Shown piece after piece: positions 48,401 through 60,019 of a stretch of 64,000 nucleotides of DNA. Position 1 is the first letter of the stretch, and every line of letters starts with the position of its first letter. The stretch is taken from assembly GCF_021347895.1 (NCBI RefSeq), contig NC_067130.1:27859817-27923816 (forward strand), given 5' to 3'. The notes beneath the pieces were generated by a model. That model was given only the letters and a program-made list of their open reading frames with translations. It had not been told where the DNA came from and did no database searches. The stretch comes from Acanthochromis polyacanthus. Taxonomy: Eukaryota > Chordata > Actinopteri > Pomacentridae. A program made the translations under genes and the position numbers.

Positions 48401-48520
48401 TACAGTTATGGTTGTAGACTCTCCACTTCCCAAAACTCGTATTTTGAGTGTAATTTATTTGCCAAAAACCGTACCAAACACAAAATAAACATTGTTAAAG
48501 CATCTCTTTTCGAAATTTCT
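45423..48520. other. Gene-free interval
   Basis: 45423-47390 is AT-rich with nothing recognisable. 47390-48110 is a unique block (TACAGAGGTGGTAATTGAAT, ACTAGTAATTACCTGC) of CNE-like texture. No coding evidence. Confidence 0.35.
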
Positions 48521-48525
48521 TTATA

Positions 48526-48918
48526 CAGGCGGTCCTCGACTTGCGGCAGAGTTCCATTCCTACAGATCAACGTAAGTTGATTTTTGCCGTAAGTCAGGCA
48601 AAAATTTAAACAAAGCTGTTTTGTGCACCACGATATCGATCAGTTCTTCGTAAAAGTAATGAATACCATTGACTTTCATGCATGTATAAGTCATTTTGCA
48701 AGTTACAAGTTAGCAAATGTAGCACAAACCAAGGTGGCACAACTGGCTAATGCAAACAAAGTCATCTTATAGCGCTGCGTGGCCACGTAATTGTTTGCCT
48801 CACTCGTCATGTGATGACATATTTGTGCGCGCCACTCACCAGCGAGTTCCACGTAACCAGTTCTGATGTAACAACGAAACACCGTATATCGAGAACGTCG
48901 TAAACCAAGGGCCTCCTG
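48526..48918. mobile_element. Tigger/pogo-like non-autonomous DNA transposon
   Basis: Flanked by TA (48524-48525 and 48919-48920). The left end CAGGCGGTCCTCGACTTGCG and the inverted right end CAGGAGGCCCTTGGTTTACG are imperfect TIRs. CAGGCGGTCC(T/C)CGACTTACG is characteristic of Tigger/pogo-type elements of vertebrates. The 393-bp interior is non-coding. It retains alternating GTAAGTTGA/GTAAGTC-type subterminal motifs. Confidence 0.75.
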
Positions 48919-49367
48919 TATCTATTACAATATTATAATTATTCTAAATTATTTTGGCCATGACTGTCAAAAATCTGACATAGCAGTTCTAAATTCAATA
49001 CACGCTTCAAGAATGACCGTGTTCATAGGCTAACGTTGTGAAGTACATTACGATAAAGTTTACCAAAGCCTTGTCTAGATTGAAGTTATCAAAGTTTATC
49101 TTGTTTTTTGTTGTTAGAATGCATTAAAGTGCCTATCTACAGGTCTTTAGGACTTTAGGGCACTCCGAAGTTTAGTGTATGTTCTGAGTGCAAGAACTCA
49201 TCTCTACAGAACCTGTTTCAGAACTGATTTATGTAAGTACTTATGACTGGCCCTGATAAAACTGCTGCGTGGATCTCTACGCTGTCTGGTTAATCTCAGA
49301 GAAGACGATAAGTGTTATTTTTCTGTCCTCTGAGTAGCAGTCTTTTCTTACCTACTACTGACATCAA

Positions 49368-49910
49368 CTAGCCTAGACCTAGCTAGACCCAGGTCTGAAG
49401 ACGCAAGGGTCTAGGAACTCTCAACAGGGAGGGAGGCGGGCTAAAAGGTTGTCTTTCAAATCACTCTGCAGCAATTGGGTAGGTATACAACCAATCAGCA
49501 CAACGAATAGGCTGATGTAGTTCCTAGAGCGCTGGAAATCAGAGGATGCGGGAGTTCGGTGAAGCCTTATTTATACAGTCAATGGGTGAAGCTCAAGTAT
49601 ATTACAGACATGTTAACAGAAATCAAATCTTTAAGGGCTGTGGCCAAAGCCGAGTCGAAAGATAATTGCTTATTGTGCGCAGCCATCTTCTTGTCTATCC
49701 TTGTTTCTATGGTTGTTTCCGGTTGTTTCTGTCAGAATCGTCCCGCCTCTGTCGTCACTTAGTTATGCCCGCTTTCTGACTCGACACTTCATGGTGATTC
49801 GTCGGCCAGTTTTAGGAGCATCCAACGTCAAGGCTTACCGAGGGTAACTACACCGACCCTGGCAGAGAATTAAATTCGTCACCGTGGGTTGTCTAGCGCG
49901 GCTAGGCTAG
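49368..49910. mobile_element. 543-bp MITE with 7-bp target duplication
   Basis: Ends CTAGCCTAG (49368-49376) and CTAGGCTAG (49902-49910) are inverted, with further GTCTAGCG/CTAGAC echoes inside. ACATCAA directly repeats at 49361-49367 and 49911-49917. The interior is unique and GC-moderate, with no transposase; its small open frames are not convincing. The superfamily is unresolved. Confidence 0.6.
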
Positions 49911-49919
49911 ACATCAATA

Positions 49920-52900
49920 GCATATTGTTCTAATTCCTACATGGTCATAGAAATGCAGTTAGATCCAGTAGCTAATATCTGACATTGTTTGGGTGCACTT
50001 GGAGTTAGATTGTACACCACAATGGAGCCAGAATGGTTAAAATGGGTGATTATAGGGCTGTTTCTGGAAGCATTCCTGCCACCTTCGCATTTGCCGAGTT
50101 CCTGAAGAAGAAGAAACCCTTCAATGGAATCACACCAACTGCAAAACCTGGGTCTAACCTCTCACATAAAATAGGTTTCTGTACAGCTAAACTGAATTCT
50201 CAATCATGTTTAGAATTGAAAGTCCTACCAGTCAGACACTATGACATAAAAAGTGATATTTATACTTTCAAAGAGCCACTAAGTCTGTTTGGGTTGTTGG
50301 CAGAACAAGTCCTATCCAACACTTTCAGACTTAACTTTCGCTTTCTGTTGTAGTTTGGTGAAGTTGAAGAAAACACAGGTTAAAATCTGACCCTTTCACA
50401 ACATGTTTGTAGTTTCTCAGCATAACAAATCCCACCTCGATTGATTTATGCTTGGTTGGTGGAAAAGGAGCAGTCAAGTTGTGATAAATGACAAAAATAT
50501 GTTGATTAGAAACTTATTTTTGATATGTTGCAAACAAATGAATTCCAGGAGGAAAAAAAGCATAATTAAGAATGTAGTTCAGTTGTATAGGAGCGTTATT
50601 TTTAGTAGACATGGCTTCTACATGACTGATCTTCAAACTCAATTTTCATTTTGATCCGAACTACACACCATCAGGACTGCATCTTGCACAGAATCTATCC
50701 AAAGACACCTGCCAATGTGCTCAAAACTACCTTTGTGTTAGTTGTTCTTACAGTACATGTTCACAAGCTGAAAACAATACCAGCTAAGCTCTCGTAGCTA
50801 GTAATAATGGCAATTATCAGAGTTCACTGGCAGACCTTTGTTGCGTGGGTAAGACATTAATAATGCAACTCAGTCAATCCTTTGATTGTCCAGCACTGGC
50901 TGACTAATCCTTGCTTCCCTTTTTCTTCTACAGTTGCTATATTTGTGTAGCATCTAAATATGAAGCAGACAGTCCCTTAGCTGTGAATTAAACACGTCTG
51001 TCTGTAAAGTTTGGTCCCAGAAATAACCACAATAAACACTTTGGTGCAGCAACGATCCAGAGTTGCATCCGATTCCCCTGCGAGGCTTCTCTCTTCTGTT
51101 TCTAAAGTTGTCTAAACTGAGCCGCATCCCCCCCAAACTTGTCAGCGCTAATGAAGTCAGTATGCAGGGTTGTCTTCAGCTGACGGGGTGAACAACTAAC
51201 CATTCGACTCCCTCCTCCCGACCGGCTCCCTGGGGAAGTCAGAAGGGGGGAGGGCAGTGACCCGAGATCAGCCGAGGGGTTGCTACAGGAGGGCAGAGGG
51301 GGGAGGTTGCATGTCTATCATTAGAGTCACTATTTGTTCGCGGCTTTGAGGGCAGCAGAGTGGAACTAATACTGAGCAGCAGAACGGACATGGAGAGGGA
51401 GGGCCACTTTTTACTGCTACATTAATTAAGCTCATTCTCAACATGCTCCCCGTCTCCTCTTGCTCTGCTGTAATTAAGTGGAGGGGCTGCATCGAGGGTA
51501 CGGTTGGTTTAACCTTTTCTCATGTTTAGTACTACGGCTCCCACCTTCAGAGTGACGGGAAGGGTGCATGTAAGTGGGATTTTGTACAATTTTGAGGCAA
51601 ATGTTTCACTTTCTTGCACTGAATTTGTTCCAAATTGTGACGTATATACAACAATAAAAGAGATGTTACAGAAGGGTATTGAAAAATGGATCAGGATCAC
51701 ACTAGAACAAGATGTTTTTCATGTTATTCCAACATATGAATTTACATTAAAACCAACAATTATTTCCAACTAGATAACATTGATATAATGTTCTAGTTTT
51801 AATTGTACTGATAAACTTTCAAGAGAAAAATTTACTTAAAAATGTGAACCTTTAGAAGCTTTAACAACTAAATGTACAATAAAAACTGAAATAATAGGTG
51901 CTGTAAGACAAACACCTTAAAGTCTCACTGCTTAGAGAAGGCCTGAATTTAAAAACTACTTTTAAGGTCTGTGGTATTTCAATATATGGTGTACTTTCCA
52001 AAATAAATATGGGCTTAAGGAAAGGGAAAGTGTTAGAATCAGAGACTCTCCTTCCTGAAGAAGAGACCCTGTTGACCTTTGTGAAAGCAGCTTTATGACC
52101 AGTAGTTTCAATATAAAAGCACTATCCAATATCTATGGTAATTATGAAAGAACAAGTTATAGTAACAGAGCCACAGAGGTTATTTGGGGAGGAGGTCGGG
52201 GTGGATGGATGGGTCATTTCAAACAGGTACCCGACATTGCCTTAACCATGATTGTGCCAAAATTTTAACCATGTTTATTACAGTAACTAAGACAACAGGG
52301 ATCATCTTTTTAACCTAAGAATGCCTAAACCTAAGTAAAACAGATAAAGAATTGGTGCTTTATTTCACTCTGATGGTTCGCAGTCAGAAACTAGTCCGTG
52401 AAATCCTCATTTTTTAAGTTTTTAGTGGTTATGCCATTGTGAATCAAAAAATCTTCCCTCAAATTCGAATTTATATGACAAAAACATTGTATAGACCCAT
52501 CATAACCAATAGCAGCAGCCAGTGATGTCACTTTACTGTATTTTAAGGGGTCAAAAGCCAAAAGATGAAGAACCACAAGTCTAAATTAGTGTTCTTTACA
52601 GTTAAAAATAGACCTGCAGTTTTACATATTTGACCAATCAATGCCTTATTATGTTCCAGTAATTTAAAGCAATGAGAGAAGCGAGTTCGTTTGATACTTG
52701 AATGAGTTTCACTGCTTCTAAACATATGCTATAAAATTCTAATTCAGGACTTACAGCTGCTTTTACGTAAAGCAGCTTAATGAGACGTGTGTGATGTGGC
52801 TTTGAGCGTGATTGATGGACAGTTATTTCTTTATCGCCTTTTACTCGGGATTGAAATTTCCTTCTAACTTTAAGATGACAGCGATAAGCGACGAAAAAGC

Positions 52901-55900
52901 ACGGCTGGCTCCGCACGAAAGCAGATCTTAAGCTGAAAAAACATGGTGTTCGGCGGCAGGCCTGCAAGACATCACGGCGTGTTCGTAAACGCAGCGGATG
53001 ATGGATGTCTATCTCCATCAGTGCCAGCGCCGTTAAAGTGACAGCTCTCTGTAACGGTGACAAGTCAGGTTCCAGCGGAGACAGATTGCCTTCAGGTGGC
53101 TCCATTTTCAAAAATCTCACCAAGAAATGTGCAGCGCTTAACTTTCCTTTTGATGGCTGAAGGGCTCTCGGCGCCTTTTTTTTTTCAGATTTCAGCAGCA
53201 AGAGAAAGGGGGGAGGAGGAAAGAGAGAGGGGGGAAATGGCTCATTTGAGAGTTTGCTTTAATATCAGTCTTTCAGAGATCAGAGGGTGTCATATTCTCA
53301 CACCTCATATTTCACAGCATCTATCACAGGCCATGTAAAATTCCCTTAAAAGTGCATTATGCAATATAATAGCAGGTTTGGGTGACATTTATCTGCCAAG
53401 GGGAGGAAGGCTAGTTACAGACCTATTGCCTTTTACAAAAAGGATTTCATCACATGGTGGAATCTTTGTGGATTTCTCCCGTTTGTCTTGCGATTGCAGC
53501 TGATGATGGAAATTGGAAATGAACCTTTCCCATAGACAAGCATGTTTTTCACACCTTAAAGCTGATATAAAACACAGTTCCAGTGACTTATAGTTGGAAA
53601 ACAGTTGATCTAGATAATTTCTGCGTCTGCAAAGGGAGTGAGAAAATATTTCAGGGGCCTGGTTATGCAGAAATTCTAATGAGTATTTTTGTTTTTTTTT
53701 CACTTAAAAAAAGAAAAAAAAAGAGGAAATACCGGTAATAACTATGTGCAAAACCATTAGAATGAATATTTATGGGTCTCGTTATGAAATATTCATTAAG
53801 TCGGTATAAAAAAAGAACAGCGAATGAGAATGGGGAGAGGAAAAGAGTGTGTTTATTTGTATGTATTTGTGTTGTAAAATGGGGCAGCGGGGGCCCTCAT
53901 CACCTATTGCACAGGAGTACTGACAAACCCCTGGATTGAATATCTGACATCTCTTAACAAAAGCAGCAGCAGTAGCATCTTCCCTCTTGTTTTTTTTTCT
54001 ATTCTCTCTCTGCTCGAGGTGATTCGAGTTTCTCCGTTCATCCGATCTCCGCATCTCTCCCTCTTTCTCCACCTTTCATTCCCTCACTTCCCCTTCGTTC
54101 CATCTACCCAAATTAAGAAATTAATGAGGGATAGGTTCTTTACCAACTGCCCCCGCAATGTTTACCACTGATGAAATTATAATGCAGGCCCTGCTGTATT
54201 ATTTATAAGCCAATTAGGGGAAGTGTTACTTGATTTGATGGGGAGCCGACACACAGAGTACATTTAACTAATGGAGACCAAGAGAGTAAAGGGAAGGAGG
54301 GGAGGGAGGACAGCTGAGGCGGACTATTCCGTACGATGCTCTAGGATTACGTGGCTAATTGCCCTGCTTTATCTGTCTGTCACGGATAGCCATGCATATT
54401 TTAGCGTTCCCAAAGACTTTGATTGTTTGCACTCGTGTTGGGGCTGTAACAAGTAGAGCAGAGGCCAGAGTGGAGTGTAGTTAAAAACTGGCAGCAGGGG
54501 AGGCAGGGGGAGGAGGAGTGTGAGGGTGAGGGGAGGGAGGAGGGGGGCGTGCGAGGAGGAGGAAGATGAGGAGGAAGACGAGGAGGGCGGTGGGTGTCGG
54601 GGTGCGCGCATGTTGTGACAGGTGGAGGAAGAGTTTTGACAAGGAGCAAAAAGGGGTGTCGAGGTGGGAAATGTAAAAAAAGAAAACAAAAGAAGACTCA
54701 TTGAGCAGCTCCAATTAGACGGCAGCACAAACAGTAATTAATTTCACTTATTGCAGCCTGACTCACTGACCTCCTCTCCTGCACATTGTTGAGAAATTAT
54801 TATTGTTCATTTGCACCACAGTTCAGCTTCCAAATCTTAACCATGAAATGCAGCTGTAGGACTAAACAAACATTAGCGAATTAAATTATAAGTGGGCTGA
54901 ACTTTCACAATTAAAATTATACGAAAAACCACCAAAGAGCAGCTTCACTGGAAACTAATCAATAGTGGAAACACTCGCGAGTTGCAGCCCAACAAAACAT
55001 CCTCACTCCAGGCTCCACATATATTATAAAACAATACCTATTACAGATCCAAGGAATGTCCGCTCACTCTTAGCGGAGTAATTGATTAATTTTTGTAAAT
55101 TTATTTGGGTCCTTCTGGGCAGACCACAGGCCAAGACCCCCGGCGCTGCATTTGACTCAGGCTCACGGATCCTGGAGGAACCTGCCCAAAAACCCCTGGA
55201 GTGGAGCTCCGAGGACCAACTCTGACTGATGAGCTTTTTGAAAGTTGATCAGACACTTATGCTAAGGAGGGGAAACTGGAGCAAAGGCATCCTTAATTAT
55301 CTGATGAGGGGAAGCTTATCTGAACGGTTCCTTTTTCTCTGCTCTTTTATCCTGCCGGATCACATGGCAGATCTTTACATAACAAAAGAGCTACCTGGCC
55401 AGCCTGCTTCATCTAAAACTGCATCCAGATCCAGAGACACTCCGCATGTGTTCAAGCTCTAGCGCGAGGTCGATCCCCAATAAGTCCAAGCTTAACATTA
55501 CATAAGGCGACACATTCTGGAGATGTAATTTTCCCGAAATATCGCACAGGAATGATTTCAGGCCCGAGCATATTGGAACATTTATGGGTCTGCTCCCCGC
55601 AATGAGTGTGTAATTAATTCACGATTAAAAGTATTAGTACAGGCTTTGTGTGGTGATTTATTTAAAGGCTGGTACTAATGCTGGCTCGGTTTCCTCCTTT
55701 AGGAAATGGGTAATAAGATCCGATGCCAGGCCTTCTTTAGCTTCCCTCTCCACACATACACACATCCCATATTAGTGTGTCTCCTCGATTAGAAGCCACA
55801 CATAGGCACAGGAGCCCTGTCACCACCACCGTCACAGTCACCATGTTAACTTATTCATCCCTGTTAAAGCCCATGTAACTGGATAGCTGTTAATTAATAT

Positions 55901-57318
55901 AGCTGTCGGGTAAATGGTTGCCGCCGGACCATCGCCACCATCCATCAGTAACATAATCTCGGGGTTGTTTTCATGCCAGGCCTCGGGCTCAATTAAGATA
56001 ATGCTATGCAAACGAGGTCTCTCGCCATTAGCCTCATCACTAAGGGGCCGTTAATGGCATAATTGGGGCACTCCAAAGAACAATTACCGTGGCACCTCCT
56101 CCCCACCTATGAGATCAGCAATCATCTGCGAGCATGACTGAGGAGGCATGAGTCATGACCGCTGGGCGGCGAGTCGCGGCTGCAGATTGACCCAGGAGGT
56201 CCAACAGGAGCAGCTGGAGAACGCATACGTGACGGCTGCAGCCGAGCCTGCAGGCCCACGACCCGCCTGATGATCTGTAATTATCATAAAGTGGTGCGTT
56301 TACGCCCAAATACAGTGTTTAGGAGACAAAACCAGCATCAATCTGAGTTTTAACCTGTGCCAAACTGTAAAAAATGTACACCTACAGCGTAAATAAAAAA
56401 CAAAAATGCAAATAGAGACATGTCATGAACTTGCCACATCATTGGCATCATTTTCATGCTTAGAAAATTTTTGTGAAAACAAGTTCTTGCCATTACTATT
56501 GTCTTTTCAATATGATTTACTCACTATTTCTGTTTCAGTCACCTTCAGTTAACACCATTTCCCACAACAAACATGTCCATTGGTAACTGAGGCGTTGTAG
56601 CTGGTATAGACATACCTCTAATACCAAAGAATTTAACATAAGTTTGAGCAAAATACAAATCAAGCAACCAAGTCTCCTAGAAACTCCCAATTATGTTTAG
56701 GTGCAACATGTTTGCTGCCTGGAATGAATAAATGAAGCACCATAGTTATAAAGTGCAAGCAGGAGGTAGTTTGGGTGGATGGTGGGTCTACAAAACATTC
56801 AAATCTCACACGAGTTGCTGGCGAGACTGAGGCAACAAAAGCATTTAAGTTCAGATTTGGGAAGCTTTTTCTGTATTAAAGCTGGTCTTGATCTTTTCCA
56901 ATCCTCAAGTAACCGAGTGACTTGAGGACCCAAACATTTCACCACAAAACCAGTTATTTTGGCATTGCTATATGTTGTAAGTGAACTGATTAGTACAGCG
57001 TAGTTCTAATTAACGATATTTTGTCATACAAGTCCCAGGAAAGCAGTAAATAATGTGTTGTCAGTTTGGGACACCACAGAAAACTGAGTAAATAACCATG
57101 CAGCTAAATCGGAAAGACAAAAACAACTGCCAAAATTTGGTAAAAAGAGTATTCTTTGAAGGCACTGATCAAAAGCTTTCACATTGGCCTGAGTTTGTTT
57201 TAACCAAACCAAACATTACACATGGAATCAGCCACAACTGCACACTGATACTGTAGATGACATTTTTGTCATTTGCCACTGAAGTTTCTAAAACCACCCG
57301 GTGTTAAATGGTCACTAC
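49920..57318. other. Gene-free region rich in CNE-like blocks
   Basis: 49920-51130 and 51520-52740 are AT-rich and unremarkable. 51130-51500, 52740-53340, 53360-54480, 54880-55700 and 55830-56300 are unique, with balanced composition, frequent TAATTA/ATTAAT cores and octamer-like motifs. 54490-54605 is a strong purine (G/A) tract. No exon-like coding signal was found in any frame. Confidence 0.4.
55830..56300. promoter_or_regulatory. Candidate conserved enhancer-like element
   Basis: Within a few hundred bases are TTAATTAATATAGC (about 55890), an octamer-like ATGCAAAC (56006-56013), CAATTAAGATAATG, GGCCGTTAATGGCATAATTG and ACAATTACCGTGG. Such dense homeodomain and POU-type sites in unique sequence are typical of vertebrate developmental enhancers. 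This is inferred from motif content alone. Confidence 0.35.
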
Positions 57319-57344
57319 GGGGGGGGGGGGGGGGGGGGGGGGGG
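57319..57344 (+). repeat. Poly(G) run, 26 bases
   Basis: An uninterrupted G homopolymer followed by TTTAAG. It is G-quadruplex prone and a common site of sequencing length error. Confidence 0.9.
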
Positions 57345-59545
57345 TTTAAGCTCAGCAATCCAACTCTTTTCATCTTATCATTCTTTGGAAAATTTAAATA
57401 AGAACAGTGAGCTGCTCTGCAAATTCTGATATCCGTGGAAGATCTACTAGCTTATCTCGCTAGCCAACTGTGGGCTGTAGTAGGTGTGGTAAAGTGCAAA
57501 TATGCAGGAGTAACACCAATGCTTTTGTCCGCTAGTTTATATATCATTACAGTGTTAAAAGTAGAGGTCATGCAAAGTATGGCTCAAGTGAGCAGTAATT
57601 TCTGATCTGCCCAAAAGATCTTGGATACAAAAACACACAATGTCTCTCCGTGTTTTCAACAATTATTTTCCCAAATGTCAAACGTAAAAACACATTTGCT
57701 GCTACATTTTGGTTTTGTTGAAATGTAATTCCAAGAAAGCAGTATTAAGTCCAGTTTTTCAGGTCTGATCATTCCATTTCTTTACATCTAAACTTCTAAA
57801 TTTCAAAGGTGTGTTACTTTTGTACAACTTAGAAAATATCTTTCAAGGCAGTGGTATAGTAATTAGGAATTCAATGTGCATGGTTATTTAAGAGCTGTCG
57901 CTGCTCCTGTAGTTATTATTTTATTGCATTAGGATACTTGGATGTTTTTACCTTCAGGTCTTTAGGGAGTCAAATCTCAAAGTAAGTCAAGTCACGCTGC
58001 ACTCAAGTCAGGGTCAAGTCTCAAGTGCTCATTTAGTCTGACTCTGGTTCAGGTCTCTGCATGTAAATGTGTAGGTTAAAACTAGGAAGAAGGCTGTTTG
58101 GATGTCACGTTTCAACTGAGTTTATTTGCTGTCTTTTGAGATAAACGTGGCCTTTTTTAACCTTGATGTCTGGTGATATTTTGACCTGAATATGACCAAA
58201 TCAAAGGGAGATTACTGAGGAGGTGGATATGAAGTCAGAGTAAAAGGTTTTAAAAGGTGAGGAAAGGGGATGGCAGTGGTCCGATGTTGGTCCTAGAGGG
58301 TGTGGAGACGGGAGGTTGGTGTTGGCAGAGCAGTGTGGTCATGGTGAAGGTCAGTGAGGTGGGAGGGGGTCTGGTTATGAAGAGGTTTTTGATGTGAAGG
58401 GTTGAAGTGAATGTGCTGCAGTACAGAGAGGAAGGAGGTGACAGTACTAAACAGAAGAGTCCATGTGTAAATGTAGATCTGGATTTTGTGGTGTTTTAAT
58501 GGAAAAATGGAGTTTGACACACTTGCTTCGGTTTTCTCACATGAAAACATGGTTAAAGTTCCAGAAAAACTGAGCCTCTGGATCAATTTAAGGCGAGAAA
58601 TTGACAATGAAGGTACAGTTAGAGTAGAGAGTTAAGGCGAAAGAAGCTTCCAGCTTTGGAGTCTGTGACCAGGTTCATTCAGTTCTAAAGTTGTCTTTAG
58701 ACTTTAATCAATTCATAAATCAATAGCTAATCTTTCTGCTTTGGAAGAAACTCAGCCTTCCTCCTATATTTTTCTGTCTTTTCCATTTCCCCTACAGCAT
58801 TTTCAATCAGACAGCCACAGTTCAACACAAGCACCTGATATGTGATGTTATCCAATTTTCCGTAAGTTGAAAAAGAGTAATACTGTAATTGCGACAAAAA
58901 ATCCCAAGAAGATGTTGATCCAAAGCAACAGTCATCAATTCAAAATGCAACACTCATCCAAGATCGACCAAGAAAGTGAATTGATTTAAGCTGCAGATTG
59001 TTTTCCACAAAGAGTAGTCTTGAAGTTCTGCCTGTTATTGGTGCCACAGATACTTTAAGATCAGGTTTGAGTAGGATTTTTATCAAACAACCAGATACCC
59101 AGTTATTCTTTTTCACAGGTGACAAAATAAGGAATGTTTCTTGTCCATCCAAGCTTTGGATGTGTTCCATCTGTCAGTGACCTACCAACAGCTGCGTTTT
59201 TATTTACAAAAAGTTAACTTTAAAGGGCGTTTTTAAAATTTTTACAATTTACTGTGTATCACAAAAGATGCAACAACATTTCTCAGATAAGTTCTGACGT
59301 AGCAAACGTCTATTTCACTTAACTGATCGTCTGTTCCCATTTCTTTCATTGTCTGCACCTCCAACATGGCGGACACTGCCTTTTATCCATTTTAGTTTTA
59401 TCCATCGCCAAAATTTTGTTTGTTTCTTCTTATCTTGTTTCTGGCCTCCTGTAGTCTGTTTATTAGAGCTGTTTGTAGCATACAGTAGCTTTTACCACCA
59501 CCTTAATGACGCAAGACAGCTGACTTTATTAGCTCCAAAAGATTT
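57345..59545. other. Gene-free interval
   Basis: AT-rich with short CAAGTC-type direct repeats at 57960-58035. No coding or transposon end recognised. Confidence 0.35.
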
Positions 59546-60019
59546 CCCAGATAACAAACTATGGGTGAATCAATGTTGAATCTATGTTGAGACCTAACGT
59601 CGAAATTATACAGAAAGCGCAAGGTTGATAAAATGTTGAGTCAACGTTTGCTTATATAGATTACATGTTTGCAAACATAGATTCAACATTAATTAAACAC
59701 TGACCTGTCAAACATTTAAATTAAACCAAAATACAATGTAGATTCAATGGTATCTTTTAAACACAAACTTCAATGTTGACAAAATGTTGTTGAATCAACG
59801 TTGATCCAACCATCAGTCTTCAACCGTAACCACAATTCAACCTTCTTAACCCCAATTCAACATTGATTTAACATCTTTTGCTATCTGGGTAAAGTGTGAT
59901 TTATGGTTGAAAAGCAAACGTTGACTCAACATTTTATCAACCTTGCGCTTTCTGTATAATTTCGACGTTAGGTCTCAACATAGATTCAACATTGATTCAC
60001 CCATAGTTTGCTATCTGGG
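59546..60019. mobile_element. 474-bp MITE with near-identical 106-bp terminal inverted repeats
   Basis: The left arm 59546-59651 starts CCCAGATAACAAACTATGGG, and the right arm 59914-60019 is its inverse, differing only at the ninth base by my reading. The interior (59652-59913) is full of TTGA/TCAAC motifs and includes a third terminus-like TTTGCTATCTGGG at 59877-59889. No transposase. A target duplication is not obvious; two T residues flank both sides. Near-identity of the arms suggests recent activity or gene conversion. Confidence 0.85.
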
